Assembly (NCBI GenBank): GCA_029866965.1
Contig: CP123444.1
Coordinates: forward strand, 3,042,501-3,106,500
DNA from: Flavobacteriaceae bacterium YJPT1-3
GTDB lineage: Bacteria > Bacteroidota > Bacteroidia > Flavobacteriales > Flavobacteriaceae
Direction: 5' to 3'
DNA: 64,000 nucleotides
Positions 7,470-16,076 of the stretch are shown in pieces. A program made the translations under genes and the position numbers. Position 1 is the first letter of the stretch. Each line of letters opens with the position of its first letter. The notes below the pieces were generated by a model. It ran no database searches. It was not told the origin of the DNA and was given only the letters and a program-made list of their open reading frames with translations.

Positions 7470-8087
7470 ATGAATCTTACCATCTTCCTCCATCGTTTTT
7501 GGAAAAGCATCGAGATGTATCCAAGAAGTCTGCATCAGGCCAACAGCTTACTGCCCGGAATGGGTGCGGCAAGCATTCTCGACCATGAAATTCTGATCCA
7601 GGAGTACCCCTTCAAGCCTTCTGTTGCTTACCCTGAATTGACCCTAAAGGCCAGCCAAATTAGGGCCTTGGGACTTGAATTCGGTCCATGCAGGATATAC
7701 CATAACGAAGACATTATTTTTATTTCGCGACAGCATAAGGCGGCTTTAGAGGCTTTTGCCCAAAGGAATCAGATCGCCCTTCGTCCTCATTCCTGGAATT
7801 GGGATTGGCTACTCGAACCTTATCTGGATACCGAGCTTAGCCCGGAAAATAAAGAGAACATCCGGCAACGGCTCCTCGAAAACGGCTTCCATCCCGAAGA
7901 AGTAGCGCGCATCAGAGCTGAGGTAGGACCACAGATGCAGCACTATAATTTTGACACCGGACTCTGGGAATGGGTGAGCCTGGGTTTGTTTGATGTGCTC
8001 TGCGCTATGCACGCGGCATACAGTGATGGAGATTTCCAGGATTTCTATCAACGGGCACTAGCTAAAGATCAAAGAAAATCAAGATGA
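7470..8087 (+). CDS. hypothetical protein
   Basis: This 205-residue soluble protein has no signal peptide or membrane helix. It has an aromatic-rich centre (HSWNWDWLLEPYLDTELS), an acidic helical stretch (ENIRQRLLENGFHPEEVARIRAEVG) and a C-terminal WEWVSLGLFDVLCAMHAAY segment with spaced helices. I do not recognise it. The dyad upstream suggests regulated transcription. It may belong functionally with the TIR gene, which starts 165 bp downstream, but nothing proves this. Confidence 0.6.
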   Translation: MNLTIFLHRFWKSIEMYPRSLHQANSLLPGMGAASILDHEILIQEYPFKPSVAYPELTLKASQIRALGLEFGPCRIYHNEDIIFISRQHKAALEAFAQRNQIALRPHSWNWDWLLEPYLDTELSPENKENIRQRLLENGFHPEEVARIRAEVGPQMQHYNFDTGLWEWVSLGLFDVLCAMHAAYSDGDFQDFYQRALAKDQRKSR

Positions 8088-8252
8088 TGATTCCTGTTGA
8101 TCATCCCTATCTCTAGATCTGACTGGAAAAGGGTAACTTACTTCCTGTCTCTTCAGCTCGAGACGGTGTGGTCTCTCCAGTCATTAAGAAGAAGGCTGTC
8201 AGGGCCTTTTTCAAACACTTGGGGTACTGAAGTAACTTTCAAAAAAAGATTT

Positions 8253-9371
8253 ATGAGTAATAAATACAATGCTTTCATTTCTTACTCGCATAGCGCAGAT
8301 CGCAAACTGGCTGAAGCCTTGCGAACAGGCATCAGGCGATTTGCCCTGCCCTGGTACAAACGATCGAAATTGGATGTCTTTATTGATGAGGCTAATCTAT
8401 CTGTTTCTCCGCAGCTCTGGAATAACATAGAACAAGCCCTCTCCCAGTCTGATTACCTGCTTTATCTGGCTTCAACCACTTCTGCGCAATCCAAATGGGT
8501 AGCTAAAGAGTTAAATTATTGGATCGACCATAAATCCATTGATCGTCTAATCATCTTGCTGACCGATGGAGAGCTCGTTTGGGATGATGCTCAGAAAAGT
8601 TTTCAACCCGATCCCAACCTGGCGGTCTCACCGGCCTTAAATACGGCCTTTACCCAGGAGCCATTTTATATCGATCTTCGCGAGTATAAGTCGGAAGATG
8701 AACTCAGCTTGAAAAATCCTCTTTTCAATAAAGAAATATTAAAGATCACTGCAGAATTGTATGGTGTTTCCCAGGAGCAAATGGCCGGTGACGAAGTCAA
8801 AGCTAAAAGAAAAGTAAGACGTTTGACCGCTACGGTGATCGCAGTTCTACTTTTGGCTTTTGCTACGACCCTATTCTTTTACGATCGCTCCGAGTCCAAT
8901 AGAATACTGGCGCAAGACAATGCTGAAAAAGCCTCTAATCTATTGCAAATTGCCTTACAGGGTCGCGGAGAGCGCTATGATAATAAACCCATTGACAGCA
9001 TCATTGCGCTGCTGGAATACGAACGGATCAGACCCATACGTGAGCTAATCACGCCCAAAGTACTTAGAGAGCCGGTAGGCACCAATAATAATTACGATTA
9101 CCTCATTTGGATCGACCTTCCTTCTTTTCGACTCAATGAGATCGATCGTGTGGAATACGAATGGCCTTCCGATGGATATCAATTTGCAAGAAACGCAGTA
9201 GTATCTAAGGAATCCTCTACGGGATTTGCTTTTGGATATCGAGGAATAAATGCCATCAAAAATGAGATCTACCTGAGGATTTACTTTAAAGACAACAGCT
9301 GGGACGATAAGACCTTTCTTATAAGGGATGCCCTCGGAGATAATTATCAGGAATACATTCCTTTGAAGTAA
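8253..9371 (+). CDS. TIR domain - transmembrane helix - pYEATS-like protein
   Basis: From ATG 8253 the protein is 372 residues. Residues 4-165 are a TIR domain of the prokaryotic effector type: YNAFISYSHSAD at the start, FIDEANLS, the WNNIEQALSQSDYLLYLAS segment, and SKWVAKELNYW. E86 in that last motif lines up with the NADase glutamate of SARM1-type TIRs. Residues 166-191 are charged, 192-209 form one membrane helix, and 211-278 are a helical linker. The last 95 residues (YDYLIWIDLP, IDRVEYEWPS, EIYLRIYFKDNS) resemble the prokaryotic YEATS domain rather than the WD40 repeats usual behind this TIR type. A membrane-tethered immune or stress NAD-consuming effector is inferred. The start was chosen at MSNKYNAF because upstream codons are non-conserved. 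Confidence 0.8.
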   Translation: MSNKYNAFISYSHSADRKLAEALRTGIRRFALPWYKRSKLDVFIDEANLSVSPQLWNNIEQALSQSDYLLYLASTTSAQSKWVAKELNYWIDHKSIDRLIILLTDGELVWDDAQKSFQPDPNLAVSPALNTAFTQEPFYIDLREYKSEDELSLKNPLFNKEILKITAELYGVSQEQMAGDEVKAKRKVRRLTATVIAVLLLAFATTLFFYDRSESNRILAQDNAEKASNLLQIALQGRGERYDNKPIDSIIALLEYERIRPIRELITPKVLREPVGTNNNYDYLIWIDLPSFRLNEIDRVEYEWPSDGYQFARNAVVSKESSTGFAFGYRGINAIKNEIYLRIYFKDNSWDDKTFLIRDALGDNYQEYIPLK

Positions 9372-9433
9372 GCTTTACCCCGTGACCACCACTAAGCATT
9401 GGCTATTTTACTTTACATAATCTATATTTAAAC

Positions 9434-10036
9434 ATGCCAAGTTCAAAACAGACGGCTTACGCCCCCTTATTACAAAATATTGCTAAATACGTTTCGCTTA
9501 GCGCGGAAGAAGAGCTGCGCCTCAGCTCCATCATCAGATCAACCCGTATCAAGAAGCGTCAATTCATTGACCAGCCCGGCTATGTTTGTAATTATCGCAA
9601 TTATGTGGTGCAGGGTGCTTTTCGTTCCTTCTTTATTGATGCTGATGGCAAAGAACACACTGTTCAAATAGCCATTGAAGACTGGTTTGTTAGTGATTTT
9701 TACAGCTACATCACCCAGACTCCAGCCACTCTTTATGTGGAAGCGCTGGAGGATTCTACGCTTTTACAAATGACGTATGCCGATATCGAAGGGCTCTGCC
9801 AGCAAATTCACCCCCTGAGCGAGTACTTTCGATTATCTACGGAGCGGGCCTTTGCTTTTTCGCGAAAGCGAGCGCTTTCTAACCTCAGCATGACTGCGGA
9901 AGAAAAATACCTGGAATTACTAGACCGATACCCCAATATCGTTCAACGAGTACCCCAGAAAATCGTCGCCTCCTACCTGGGCATGACCCCAGAATTCCTG
10001 TCAAAGATCCGCAAGGAACTCGCTTCAAAATCTTAA
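9434..10036 (+). CDS. Crp/Fnr-family transcription regulator
   Basis: This 200-residue protein has a beta-roll ligand domain (about 10-125: KRQFIDQPGYVCNYRNYVVQGAFRSFFID, then IAIEDWFVSDFYSY) and a C-terminal HTH (QKIVASYLGMTPEFLSKIRKEL). This layout is common among Bacteroidota Crp/Fnr proteins that have lost nucleotide-binding residues. A partial Crp/Fnr dyad follows its stop and precedes the peroxiredoxin-SDR pair, repeating the regulator-operator-target arrangement at 5650-6881. The palindrome core at 9858 encodes FSRK. Confidence 0.88.
   Translation: MPSSKQTAYAPLLQNIAKYVSLSAEEELRLSSIIRSTRIKKRQFIDQPGYVCNYRNYVVQGAFRSFFIDADGKEHTVQIAIEDWFVSDFYSYITQTPATLYVEALEDSTLLQMTYADIEGLCQQIHPLSEYFRLSTERAFAFSRKRALSNLSMTAEEKYLELLDRYPNIVQRVPQKIVASYLGMTPEFLSKIRKELASKS
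9856..9869. repeat. iterated palindrome, variant (TTTTTCGCGAAAGC)
   Basis: Lies inside the second Crp/Fnr gene and is read as FSRKR. Confidence 0.85.
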
Positions 10037-10046
10037 TCTAGTTCAA
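10033..10046. promoter_or_regulatory. imperfect Crp/Fnr-type dyad
   Basis: TTAAT-N4-TTCAA begins a few bases before the end of the regulator gene's stop region and precedes the peroxiredoxin start by about 80 bp. It differs from the site at 6225 at one position per half. A CAACTTTG box at 10091-10098 matches the one at 6261. Confidence 0.4.
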
Positions 10047-10125
10047 GCGTATTTCCTAAACCAGTTCATGTTTTTGACGCTTGTGGTTCGCCAACTTTGT
10101 TCCGTAATCATTAAAAATCGAAATC

Positions 10126-10791
10126 ATGAAAACCAAAACAAAAACCTATCAGGAAAATTTGACCGAACTGCGAGCCAATCTCACAGCTATGCTTCCGGAA
10201 GAATTCCTGGCTCTCTTTGACAACGACGCGAATCACCTGCAACAGACTCATTATCAGATTCTCCAACTTGAAATTGGGGATAAGGCTCCTGATTTCACCT
10301 TGAGCAACGCGCAAAACGAAAATGTTCGACTGCAGAAGCTCCTTCAGGATAGCCGCGTCGTATTAGTCTTCTATCGGGGCAGCTGGTGTCCTTACTGCAA
10401 TCTGCAATTGGCACACTACCAACAGGCTTTGGAAGAGATGCATTGGTATGGAGCGCAATTAGTGGCCATTTCTCCTCAAACGCCGGATGAATCGTTGTCA
10501 ATCAAAGAGAAAAACGAATTGCAATTTGAAGTGCTGAGCGATAATGGAAATCTAATTGCTCGGAAATATACCACCGTCTTTAAAAATGGGGAGCGACCCA
10601 TCGAAGCCATGACTGCATTAGGAATAGATTTCCACGCCCATTATTCAGACGATTCCGGAGAACTTCCGGTTCCTGCCGTATTTGTTATTGAACAGGACGG
10701 CACCGTATCCTTCGCTGCATCTACCGGTGGCGATTACCGCAAACGGGTGGACGCTTCTGTAATTATAGCTCATCTAAAAGCAACATCATGA
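10126..10791 (+). CDS. peroxiredoxin-like thiol protein
   Basis: This 221-residue protein has an AhpC/TSA-type thioredoxin fold from about residue 50 (GDKAPDFTL). Its active site FYRGSWCPYC has C88 and C91, a CxxC rather than the single peroxidatic cysteine of classical AhpC. About 45 helical residues precede the fold. Family members reduce peroxides or act as thiol oxidoreductases in the cytosol. It overlaps the SDR gene by 4 bp, so the two are cotranscribed, probably under the adjacent Crp/Fnr regulator as an oxidative-stress response (inference). Confidence 0.88.
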   Translation: MKTKTKTYQENLTELRANLTAMLPEEFLALFDNDANHLQQTHYQILQLEIGDKAPDFTLSNAQNENVRLQKLLQDSRVVLVFYRGSWCPYCNLQLAHYQQALEEMHWYGAQLVAISPQTPDESLSIKEKNELQFEVLSDNGNLIARKYTTVFKNGERPIEAMTALGIDFHAHYSDDSGELPVPAVFVIEQDGTVSFAASTGGDYRKRVDASVIIAHLKATS

Positions 10792-11615
10792 AAAAGTGGT
10801 TCATTACGGGTATTTCCAGCGGACTGGGAAAAGCCCTGGCAGAGGCTGCCCTACGGAAAGGTCATTTTGTGATCGGTACGATGAGAGATTTGCAGCAAGT
10901 GGAAGCTTTTAACCAGACCCACGCCTCCAAAGCTACCGCGGTGGCCTTAGACCTGAACGACCCACAAGGCGTGGAGCAAACGATTGCTGGCATACTTGCT
11001 GATCACGGCCCTATAGATGTTCTGGTCAACAATGCCGGAACCGGGTTCGTGGGCGCTGTCGAAGAAACCAGTTCGGAGGAAGTTCGTCGTGTATTCGAAA
11101 CCAATTTTTTTGGTACACTGCGCATTACCCAGTTGATGCTACCGCATTTTAGGGAACGGAAACAAGGCCACATCATTCAAATTTCTTCCCACGGAGGGAT
11201 TAAGGCTTTTGCAGGATTTGGAATCTATAATGCCAGCAAATTTGCTTTGGAGGGCTTCAGTGAAGCTTTGGCTCAGGAGGTGGGTCCACTGGGCATTCGC
11301 GTAGCTATTGTAGAGCCCGGACCTTTCCGCACCCGTTTCGCTGGCGAGGGATTGCAGGAGGCTGAGACCATCATTGAAGACTATGCCTTAACCGCAGGTA
11401 GCTTTCGCGAAAAGCTTAAAAGCGTGCATGGTAAACAGCCCGGAGATCCGGAGAAAGCAGCGCTAGCGATTATTGAATGGGTGGAAACGCCGTCCTCATC
11501 CCTGCGTCTACCTTTGGGCAGTATCGCTCTACAAACCATTGCCGCCAAAGTGCAAAGTGTCAATCAGGACCTGGAAAGGCATCGACAGCAAGCCTTAGCT
11601 GCCGACTATACTTAA
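10788..11615 (+). CDS. short-chain dehydrogenase/reductase
   Basis: This 275-residue classical SDR has the nucleotide-binding motif TGISSGLG (residues 7-14), NNAG at 81-84, the catalytic Ser in QISSHGG (133-134) and Y147-x3-K151 (YNASK). The R32 after the second strand suggests NADP(H). The substrate cannot be read from sequence. It is the last gene of a two-gene operon with the peroxiredoxin-like protein and is followed by a hairpin terminator. The palindrome variant at 11401 encodes FREK. Confidence 0.9.
   Translation: MKKWFITGISSGLGKALAEAALRKGHFVIGTMRDLQQVEAFNQTHASKATAVALDLNDPQGVEQTIAGILADHGPIDVLVNNAGTGFVGAVEETSSEEVRRVFETNFFGTLRITQLMLPHFRERKQGHIIQISSHGGIKAFAGFGIYNASKFALEGFSEALAQEVGPLGIRVAIVEPGPFRTRFAGEGLQEAETIIEDYALTAGSFREKLKSVHGKQPGDPEKAALAIIEWVETPSSSLRLPLGSIALQTIAAKVQSVNQDLERHRQQALAADYT
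11401..11414. repeat. iterated palindrome, variant (GCTTTCGCGAAAAG)
   Basis: Lies inside the SDR gene and is read as SFREKL. Confidence 0.85.
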
Positions 11616-11623
11616 AGTAAAAC

Positions 11624-11654
11624 GGCTTAGGGTTTCCTGAGCTGTTTTTTTTTG
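11624..11654 (+). terminator. hairpin terminator after the SDR gene
   Basis: GCTTAGG-GTTT-CCTGAGC (one G-U pair) is followed by a run of nine T with one G before it, 9 bp downstream of the SDR stop. Confidence 0.7.
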
Positions 11655-11707
11655 CTTTCTAGGTAGTTAAGAAATTATTTTTTATTTTCTGTTTACTTGG
11701 TTAAATC

Positions 11708-12094
11708 ATGGCTGAAACAAACTTTCAATTTAGCTTCCATCCCAACAAAAACTACCTAAAAGCAGCCCTATTCTTTTTTCTATGCTGGATTAGTAGTGTG
11801 GGCCCGTTGCGGTCTTTGTTGAACGATGAAGGTGCGATCACTCCATTTGTTTTGGGCGTACTGCCAAGTTTTTTTGCGGGTGTCGCTCTCGTCCTTTGGA
11901 TGATCTACGCGACACGGTGTAGCCGATGGAAGGCTTTCGGATATGCACTCGGACTGCTTATTCTTGCTGAAATTGCTCAACTTTTTATGGACAATCAAAC
12001 TGCTGATATTTACGATGCACTGGCCGGGATTCCCGGAGCTTTATTAGGAGTAGGGCTGTCCAAGTGGATCGCTTCAACGAAAAAAAATATCTAA
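11708..12094 (+). CDS. VanZ-like membrane protein
   Basis: This 128-residue protein has four predicted helices (about residues 18-36, 44-66, 74-92, 103-122). The stretch AEIAQLFMDNQTADIYDALAGIPGALLG matches the VanZ family signature (E-x-x-Q-x-F, then a D-x-x-x-x-x-x-G-x-x-x-G helix). VanZ itself gives low-level teicoplanin resistance; the role of the small bacterial homologues is unknown. It appears monocistronic. Confidence 0.75.
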   Translation: MAETNFQFSFHPNKNYLKAALFFFLCWISSVGPLRSLLNDEGAITPFVLGVLPSFFAGVALVLWMIYATRCSRWKAFGYALGLLILAEIAQLFMDNQTADIYDALAGIPGALLGVGLSKWIASTKKNI

Positions 12095-12208
12095 GAAAAA
12101 CAGGGCTGTAATCTATGGGTGCCAACTTAAAGGGAATCAATACTTGATGAGCGTTTTTTCAATCCATTCCACTAACTTAGACTCCTAGGCAAATAAAACG
12201 TTCATCAA

Positions 12209-13039
12209 TTGGATTCAACCTCCTTTCGCTTTAAACCAGCCAATCGTTATCTGCTTCATATCCTGCTGGTCGGCTTGGGCATAGGAACCGCCAATTATTT
12301 ACTGCAGAACGACCTGAATTGGATGCAATGGTGCATTCAATCGGTGGTGACCAGTTTCATGATTGGCTACACCCTGGTGGTGCTTGGGTTGAACAGAGCC
12401 TGGTTGCAGGAACGACTTCCCAACCTGAAAATACGGATCGTGATGCTCTTTTTTCTGTTCACGGTAGCAGGTCTATTGGCAACCGAAGTGGAGCATCTCA
12501 TGCGCGCTTTGATCTTTCAGAATCAATACTGGAATCCTTTTTCCTCCGGCACCCTGTATCTATTCAATGCGATTATAGCTTGCATCTTGGGTTTCAGCTT
12601 TTTTCAAACCGTCTATTCAGAAGATTCAAGTGTAGCCGCGGGTCCTATACAAGCTAAGCCTAAAATTGACCCCAATGACATCGGCCACGAAAAGCATCCG
12701 GTGATCCTTACTCAAATTCCGGTAAAGCAAGGGGAAGACATTTTACTAATCTCTGTGCAGGAAGTGCTCTATTTTGAGGCTTACGATAATTATGCTTTTG
12801 TCTACCAACAATCCGGATCTAAAAAACTGTGTGACTACTCCCTCAGCTTTCTGGAGACACGACTGGATGCTTCTTTTTCGAGAATTCATCGCAAATACAT
12901 TGTCAATCAGCAACGCATTCAAACCATAAAACCTCATTTAAACGGACGCTTTATCCTGGAGTTTGGGTCCGGTCATCCCACCATCACCAGCAGCAAAACC
13001 TATGCTCAAACCGTACGCGATTGGATCAAGCTCAAATGA
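12209..13039 (+). CDS. membrane-anchored LytTR transcription regulator
   Basis: The TTG at 12209 is the first usable start after an in-frame stop at 12194 and gives 276 residues. About four membrane helices span residues 14-130. A linker rich in Pro and Lys leads to a LytTR DNA-binding domain at about 170-276 (VQEVLYFEAYDNYAFVY, FSRIHRKYIVN, NGRFILEFG). Such proteins usually bind promoters directly from the membrane and may sense envelope signals. No partner kinase gene is adjacent. Confidence 0.85.
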   Translation: MDSTSFRFKPANRYLLHILLVGLGIGTANYLLQNDLNWMQWCIQSVVTSFMIGYTLVVLGLNRAWLQERLPNLKIRIVMLFFLFTVAGLLATEVEHLMRALIFQNQYWNPFSSGTLYLFNAIIACILGFSFFQTVYSEDSSVAAGPIQAKPKIDPNDIGHEKHPVILTQIPVKQGEDILLISVQEVLYFEAYDNYAFVYQQSGSKKLCDYSLSFLETRLDASFSRIHRKYIVNQQRIQTIKPHLNGRFILEFGSGHPTITSSKTYAQTVRDWIKLK

Positions 13040-13227
13040 GTTGACGTACTCCCACGTCATCGTCAATCGGAGCGCCCACAGCATTCATTCACCCCTTGCT
13101 CAGGTTATTTAACCATTCATTTAGACCGGCTGCCCGTTTCTTCTTGTATCCATCACGCTAATTTCATTCCTTGCCTTTGAACTTGCAATAACAGTTTATC
13201 TGTTGGCAGCATCAAAAAGCATAGATT

Positions 13228-13884
13228 ATGGAAAAATGGCATCAGCTAAATATTATCATTCATGTACTAACCGGTTCTCTCGCACTGATATTCGGTCTGA
13301 TCGCCTTACTGAGTGTCAAGGGAGCTAAGCAACACAACCGCAGCGGTCGCTTTTTTCTAATGCTGATCTCCGTAGTCATTCTGACCGGCCTCATCGGGGT
13401 ATTTATTTTTGGAAGGAACACCTTTCTGTTGGTCATCACCGTACTCAGCGGCTACGTTGCGTTTAGCGGCAATCGCATTCTCAAAAACAAATCAAACGCC
13501 TTCCACTTTTTAGATCTAATTGTTGCCATTTTTTGTGTGCTGGTTCTCGGCTATTTCTTGTATTATTTCCAATCCATTGGGATGATCTGGTCACCCATCA
13601 TCATTTACAGCACAGTAGGTGCCTTACTCCTGGTCATTGCTTATGATTTTTTAAGGTATTTGATCCCGCGACCGACCTATCGAAAAAAACGGATTTGGCT
13701 CTATGAGCACATCTATAAGATGACCAGTGCCTTCTCCGCACTGCTTTCAGCCTTCGTAGGCACTGTTTTGGATGAATATCAGCCACACAGTCAATACCTG
13801 CCTTCGGCTCTGGGGATATTGATCATCGTAGGATTTATGATCTTTGTGTATCATTTTGGATTGAAGAAATACCGTAAGACCTGA
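13228..13884 (+). CDS. multi-pass membrane protein, DUF2306-like
   Basis: This 218-residue protein has about six to seven helices. The N-terminal IIHVLTGSLALIFGLIALLSVKGAKQHNRSGRFFL resembles DUF2306-type proteins, where H and KG-x-x-H-R-x-x-G are conserved. An HIYKMTSAFSALLSAF helix lies near residues 150-170. Function is unknown. It is a single gene followed by the GNAT gene after 68 bp. Confidence 0.65.
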   Translation: MEKWHQLNIIIHVLTGSLALIFGLIALLSVKGAKQHNRSGRFFLMLISVVILTGLIGVFIFGRNTFLLVITVLSGYVAFSGNRILKNKSNAFHFLDLIVAIFCVLVLGYFLYYFQSIGMIWSPIIIYSTVGALLLVIAYDFLRYLIPRPTYRKKRIWLYEHIYKMTSAFSALLSAFVGTVLDEYQPHSQYLPSALGILIIVGFMIFVYHFGLKKYRKT

Positions 13885-13952
13885 TCTTTATATCCGTTGC
13901 CGATTTTTCAAATGGGTGCATGTGGAATTGATGTTTGCAAGTATATTTGAAT

Positions 13953-14450
13953 ATGCAGCTACCATTGAAGACACCCCGTCTCCTATTGAGACCCTTACAC
14001 GAGAACGACGCCGCATTTATCCTCGAGTTGGTCAATTCTCCGGGTTGGCTGGAGTTTATTGGTGATCGCAACGTGCATACCATTGACGATGCCACGAATT
14101 ACATTCAAAACATCCTTACTTCTGCACAGCTTTCGTATACCGTATTTGAAGATAAAGAGACCAGGAGCGCCCTGGGTATTTTGACGTATATCCAAAGACC
14201 GTATTTGAATGCCCCCGATTTTGGATTTGCGATGCTGCCGGAATACAGCGGATTGGGATACGCCCGCGAAGCTGCCCAGGCCTTCCTTAATCATTTAAGT
14301 GAGCAAGATCCTCATACCCCACTCCTGGCCATTACCCTCCCCGATAACATCCGCTCCATCCGCCTCCTGGAACATTTGGGTTTTACCTATCAAGAAGTTC
14401 TGGAAACGGAGGAAGAAACGCGGTATATTTATAAATTATCTAAGACTTAA
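13953..14450 (+). CDS. GNAT N-acetyltransferase (RimJ/RimL type)
   Basis: From the ATG at 13953 the protein is 165 residues; a TTG 18 bp upstream is less likely. It has the RimJ/RimL opening TPRLLLRPLHENDA, the acetyl-CoA-binding P-loop region LPEYSGLGYAREAAQAF (Q/R-x-x-G-x-G/A pattern) and the C-terminal NIRSIRLLEHLGF. The substrate is unknown: it could be a protein N-terminus, spermidine or an antibiotic. It ends 8 bp before the glyoxalase-like gene and is probably cotranscribed. Confidence 0.88.
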   Translation: MQLPLKTPRLLLRPLHENDAAFILELVNSPGWLEFIGDRNVHTIDDATNYIQNILTSAQLSYTVFEDKETRSALGILTYIQRPYLNAPDFGFAMLPEYSGLGYAREAAQAFLNHLSEQDPHTPLLAITLPDNIRSIRLLEHLGFTYQEVLETEEETRYIYKLSKT

Positions 14451-14458
14451 TACGAGCC

Positions 14459-15094
14459 GTGACCATAGACCATCTTTTCATTTGTTCCAGCCAACAAGGC
14501 CAAGAAGCTGAACAATTCGTACAATTGGGCTGGCAGGATGGCAGCAGTCGGATACACCCCGGTCAGGGTACCGTCAATCGGAAATTCTATTTTGAAAATG
14601 GCTTTCTAGAACTACTCTGGATTGACGACTTGGAAGAACTACAAAACGGACCGGCAGCAACTATCGGTTTGCAGGAACGATTCCACTGGCAGACTGAAGA
14701 AGTCTCGCGATTTGGCTTGTGTTTAGCCCCTTCACCTGAGCTGGATTTGCTTTTCGCGAAAGCAAATACGTATCGACCCGATTACTTTTCCCCGGGCAAG
14801 ATCATCAACTATTTCCATTTCCCCAAATTACCCTGGGTATTCAAACTGCCTTTCCCTCCAAAATTTAATCCCCAGGAGCCGCTGCAAGACGCTTTGGGCA
14901 TTCAGGAACTCACAAAGGTTATTTTTGAAATTCCTGATTTAAATGGCTCAGAGCCGCTTCTGCGTCATCTCAATCAGCAAAAGAGTTTAGTATTCCGCGA
15001 TGGCAGCACAACAGCTTTGATCATGGAGTTTGATGATCAGCGTCAAGATCAAGAGCAAAATTTTCCCGACTTAGACCTTAGGATCAGGTATTGA
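14459..15094 (+). CDS. VOC/glyoxalase-like protein
   Basis: The GTG at 14459 gives 211 residues starting TIDHLFICSS, the usual opening strand of a glyoxalase-like (VOC) domain with a metal-ligand His at residue 4. NRKFYFENGFLELLWI with the E-L-L-W pattern follows near residues 40-56. The C-terminal half is less conserved. The reaction cannot be deduced. The palindrome variant at 14750 encodes LFAKA. Confidence 0.75.
   Translation: MTIDHLFICSSQQGQEAEQFVQLGWQDGSSRIHPGQGTVNRKFYFENGFLELLWIDDLEELQNGPAATIGLQERFHWQTEEVSRFGLCLAPSPELDLLFAKANTYRPDYFSPGKIINYFHFPKLPWVFKLPFPPKFNPQEPLQDALGIQELTKVIFEIPDLNGSEPLLRHLNQQKSLVFRDGSTTALIMEFDDQRQDQEQNFPDLDLRIRY
14750..14763. repeat. iterated palindrome, variant (CTTTTCGCGAAAGC)
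   Basis: Lies inside the glyoxalase-like gene and is read as LFAKA. Confidence 0.85.
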
Positions 15095-15155
15095 GTCCAT
15101 ATCGATCAGGATCATTCCTCAAAGGAGTATCGTATTCGGCCTGTCTCCATTGCAT

Positions 15156-15163
15156 TATTTTAG
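15156..15163 (+). promoter_or_regulatory. possible -7 box for the gene at 15178
   Basis: TATTTTAG lies 14 bp before the ATG at 15178, giving a short leader. The -33 element is not clear. Confidence 0.3.
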
Positions 15164-15177
15164 TGTAATTTTAAACG

Positions 15178-16065
15178 ATGAGTACACAAGACCGACTTTT
15201 TTCCTGGTTTCTTTCGGAAAAAACAAAAAAAAGAGTAGAAAGGGTCATTCTGGGCATTGCGCTTTTCAGCTTTGTCTTTCACTTAATCCTTATCTATCTC
15301 AAAGATTTTGGATGGATTGACTTCCTGGGGCAGGAAGAGTTCTTTACCAATCCCATAACCGCTATTTACACACCGTTCTCCTTCATACTGGTGTATGAGG
15401 TGTATTTACTCATCTTCTACCTCCCAAAGTCCTTTACCAATTACATTACTAAACAGTATGAGATCATCACCCTGATCATCATTCGGAAATTGTTCTATGA
15501 CCTCTCCGTTCTGGAGCTCACCTCAGACTGGTTTGCCATCAAAGAAGATTTGCAGTTCACTTACGATCTCATTGCGTCCATGCTCTTATTCTACCTCATT
15601 TTTCTCTTTGAGAAATTAGGCCGATTGTCCGGTCAGAAGAAAGAGAAAGACCAGGTCGCGGTCCAAAACTTCATCCAAAAGAAGAAATGGATCGCCATTG
15701 TGCTGGTCCCCTTGTTTTTTGGTATGGCGCTGTACACGCTCATCGATTGGGCCAGTGCCATTTCATTCTATCCAATGGCCTTTCCAGATATCGATTCGAT
15801 CAATAGATTATTTTACGATGAATTTTTTACCGTCCTGATCCTGGTCGACGTGGTTTTATTGCTCATCTCTTTCTTTTACACGCATGATTTTCACAAAATC
15901 ATCCGAAACTCGGGCTTTATTGTCAGTACCATCCTCATCCGCATTTCTTTTGGAGTCAGCGGACTGGTAAGTTCAATGCTGGTGGTCGCTGCCGTGCTCT
16001 TTGGGGTGCTCATCATCTTTATCCACAATCGCTACGAAAAAAATAAACTGGTGGAGATCCAGTAG
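15178..16065 (+). CDS. conserved multi-pass membrane protein
   Basis: This 295-residue protein has about seven to eight helices separated by basic loops (KSFTNYITKQYE, KLGRLSGQKKEKD). Charged residues inside the hydrophobic segments (ITLIIIRKLFYDL, FIVSTILIRISFGV) recall voltage-sensor-like or transporter helices, but I do not recognise the family. It is followed after 11 bp by the serine hydrolase with a good GGAGG ribosome binding site, so the two form an operon. Confidence 0.7.
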   Translation: MSTQDRLFSWFLSEKTKKRVERVILGIALFSFVFHLILIYLKDFGWIDFLGQEEFFTNPITAIYTPFSFILVYEVYLLIFYLPKSFTNYITKQYEIITLIIIRKLFYDLSVLELTSDWFAIKEDLQFTYDLIASMLLFYLIFLFEKLGRLSGQKKEKDQVAVQNFIQKKKWIAIVLVPLFFGMALYTLIDWASAISFYPMAFPDIDSINRLFYDEFFTVLILVDVVLLLISFFYTHDFHKIIRNSGFIVSTILIRISFGVSGLVSSMLVVAAVLFGVLIIFIHNRYEKNKLVEIQ

Positions 16066-16076
16066 TTTTCGGAGGT

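Noticed and set aside
8158-8176. GAGAC-GGTGTG-GTCTC hairpin before the TIR gene as an operator
   Set aside because: The stem is only five bases and is not matched by a second copy.
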